Below are positions 5,997 to 6,767 of a stretch of DNA of 6,767 bases, piece by piece. The notes beneath the pieces were generated by a model. That model ran no database searches. It was not told where the DNA came from and saw nothing but the letters and a program-made list of their open reading frames with translations. This stretch comes from Sulfurovum sp. GTDB lineage: Bacteria; Campylobacterota; Campylobacteria; Campylobacterales; Sulfurovaceae. Numbering within the stretch: position 1 is the first letter of the stretch; the number at the start of each line of letters is the position of its first letter. A program made the position numbers and the translations under genes. The stretch is from contig DQVY01000252.1 of NCBI GenBank assembly GCA_015661535.1, positions 1 through 6,767 on the forward strand. The letters are read 5' to 3'.

Positions 5997-6617
5997 ATGA
6001 AAAATATTATCTTGTTTGCCTTAATGATCACAGTGGGATCATATGCGCAAAATAAAGAACGCACATACATGTGTAACTTTACATCGTATGCCTCAGCCAA
6101 AGGCTCTTTTAAGAAAGACGGACTGAAATTTACCCTCATAACCCATGACAATAACGGTACCTTTACCATAAAACGAAGTACCGATACCACCCAGGGAAAA
6201 ATGATCAAGGCAGACAAGGGGATCTCGTTTATTGAGGTAAGTAAACGCGGGAATATTACCACAACCTCTATGACGCAGCTCCCTCCTCTTGAAAGTGAAC
6301 AAAAGGCCGTACACAGCCAAAACATACTCCTGGGAGGAAAACTGATCGCCAGTCAGCATTATGGTACCTGTCAATATGTTGATCCTATGCAGACAAAAAA
6401 ACGGAAAATCACGGTGTCAAAAATAAGACGACACGAAATTTACCAAAAACTCAATATTGAAGCAGCGTTAAGAACACTTTCGAAAAAAGATGCGAAGTAT
6501 GTTTTTGATGCCCTCTCAGGCGTATTCCCTTCAAGACAGGAGATGGAATCAGACCTGAGCATTGAGGGAATGATCATCGTCTCCCAGATCATGGAAGAGA
6601 TGATGAAGGTGAAATAA
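5997..6617 (+). CDS. Secreted protein of unknown function with two cysteines
   Basis: I do not recognise a family. The 206-aa product has a clear signal peptide (MKNIILFALMITVGSYA|QNK) and so is exported, probably to the periplasm. The mature part seems to have two halves. Residues about 18-130 are rich in Thr, Ser and Lys, look strand-forming, and hold the only two cysteines, C26 (YMCNF) and C125 (GTCQY), which could form one disulfide bracketing the domain. Residues about 135-206 are basic then helical, with KKDAKYVFDALSGVFPSR and a Met/Glu-rich end (IMEEMMKVK). The start is fixed by TGGAG 6 nt upstream. The 156 bp between it and the tRNA pair hold no gene and only weak -10-like boxes. It converges on the next gene with a 10-bp gap and no evident terminator. 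Confidence 0.8.
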   Translation: MKNIILFALMITVGSYAQNKERTYMCNFTSYASAKGSFKKDGLKFTLITHDNNGTFTIKRSTDTTQGKMIKADKGISFIEVSKRGNITTTSMTQLPPLESEQKAVHSQNILLGGKLIASQHYGTCQYVDPMQTKKRKITVSKIRRHEIYQKLNIEAALRTLSKKDAKYVFDALSGVFPSRQEMESDLSIEGMIIVSQIMEEMMKVK

Positions 6618-6627
6618 GCAGGTCTTT

Positions 6628-6767
6628 TTACTCACCCATCTTTGGTCGTACAGGAGGGAAAGCCCTGATCGCTGCTTTTACATGCGAAGGTGTTTTAGAC
6701 GTCTCTTTGTACCCTGCTTTCAAGAGATCATAATAGGCAAACGGCATAAAGTGTTCTCTCGTGACCA
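6628..6767 (-). CDS. C-terminal end of an unidentified protein (cut by window edge)
   Basis: An open minus-strand frame enters from the right edge and ends at TAA (6630-6628). It gives 45 complete codons, including HFMPFAYYDLLKAGYKE and the proline-rich tail AIRAFPPVRPKMGE. Codon use looks natural and the other two minus frames are closed by stops, which supports real coding sequence. The tail is not enough to assign a family. It is convergent with the secreted-protein gene, 10 bp apart. Confidence 0.6.
   Translation of the reverse strand, partial: VTREHFMPFAYYDLLKAGYKETSKTPSHVKAAIRAFPPVRPKMGE

Noticed and set aside
5702..6055. Plus-strand open frame running from inside the tRNA pair into the next gene
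   Set aside because: It is made of tRNA sequence and spacer, and is out of frame with the real signal-peptide gene.
5972..6374. Minus-strand open frames of 117 and 93 codons opposite the secreted-protein gene
   Set aside because: They are antisense shadows. The plus-strand frame has a ribosome site and a good signal peptide; these have neither.
6608..6636. Inverted repeat GGTGA / TCACC around the convergent stops as a terminator
   Set aside because: It has only a 5-bp stem with a 19-nt loop and no T-run after it in either direction, within chance expectation.
1..6767. Mobile element, CRISPR array or defence system
   Set aside because: I saw no transposase or integrase, no terminal repeats, no regularly spaced repeats beyond the two tRNA copies, and no defence-type domains.

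Overview
The window is AT-rich and densely coded. It looks like a chromosomal segment of a Campylobacterota (epsilonproteobacterial) organism, plausibly a Sulfurovum or Sulfurimonas relative. That placement is inferred from protein style, the AT-rich short spacers and the gene types; no marker gene settles it. I see no phage, insertion sequence, CRISPR array or defence locus, and no convincing novel multi-gene system.

Layout. On the minus strand, reading right to left, the genes are: a small predicted lipoprotein (5085-5573); nfo, endonuclease IV (4182-5075); an OmpP1/FadL-type outer-membrane transporter (2813-4090); a long-chain acyl-CoA ligase (1267-2811); nagA, N-acetylglucosamine-6-phosphate deacetylase (117-1274); and the first 22 codons of another exported protein, cut by the window edge (1-66). 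Spacers are 9 bp (lipoprotein/nfo), 91 bp (nfo/fadL-type), 1 bp (fadL-type/ligase), an 8-bp overlap (ligase/nagA) and 50 bp (nagA/partial gene). The three middle genes are therefore almost certainly one transcript, possibly including nfo and the lipoprotein upstream. On the plus strand, two identical tRNA-Glu(UUC) genes (5662-5736 and 5766-5840) run divergently from the lipoprotein. They are followed by a gene for an unrecognised secreted protein with two cysteines (5997-6617). That gene converges on the C-terminal end of an unidentified minus-strand gene (6628-6767).

Function. The FadL-type porin and the ligase form a logical pair: uptake of a hydrophobic substrate across the outer membrane, then vectorial activation to the CoA thioester. 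NagA adds amino-sugar deacetylation to the same transcript, which suggests, as inference only, salvage of a product containing both acyl chains and GlcNAc, or simply a mixed scavenging operon. nfo is a DNA-repair gene and probably only a transcriptional neighbour.

The most distinctive non-coding signal is a long hairpin at 4120-4172, between nfo and the fadL-type gene. It folds almost perfectly as minus-strand RNA because its apparent mismatches become G.U pairs only on that strand. A second signal is that each tRNA-Glu is framed by its own short leader/trailer inverted repeat. Three starts are set by Shine-Dalgarno placement rather than by the longest open frame: 4090, 5573 and 5997.
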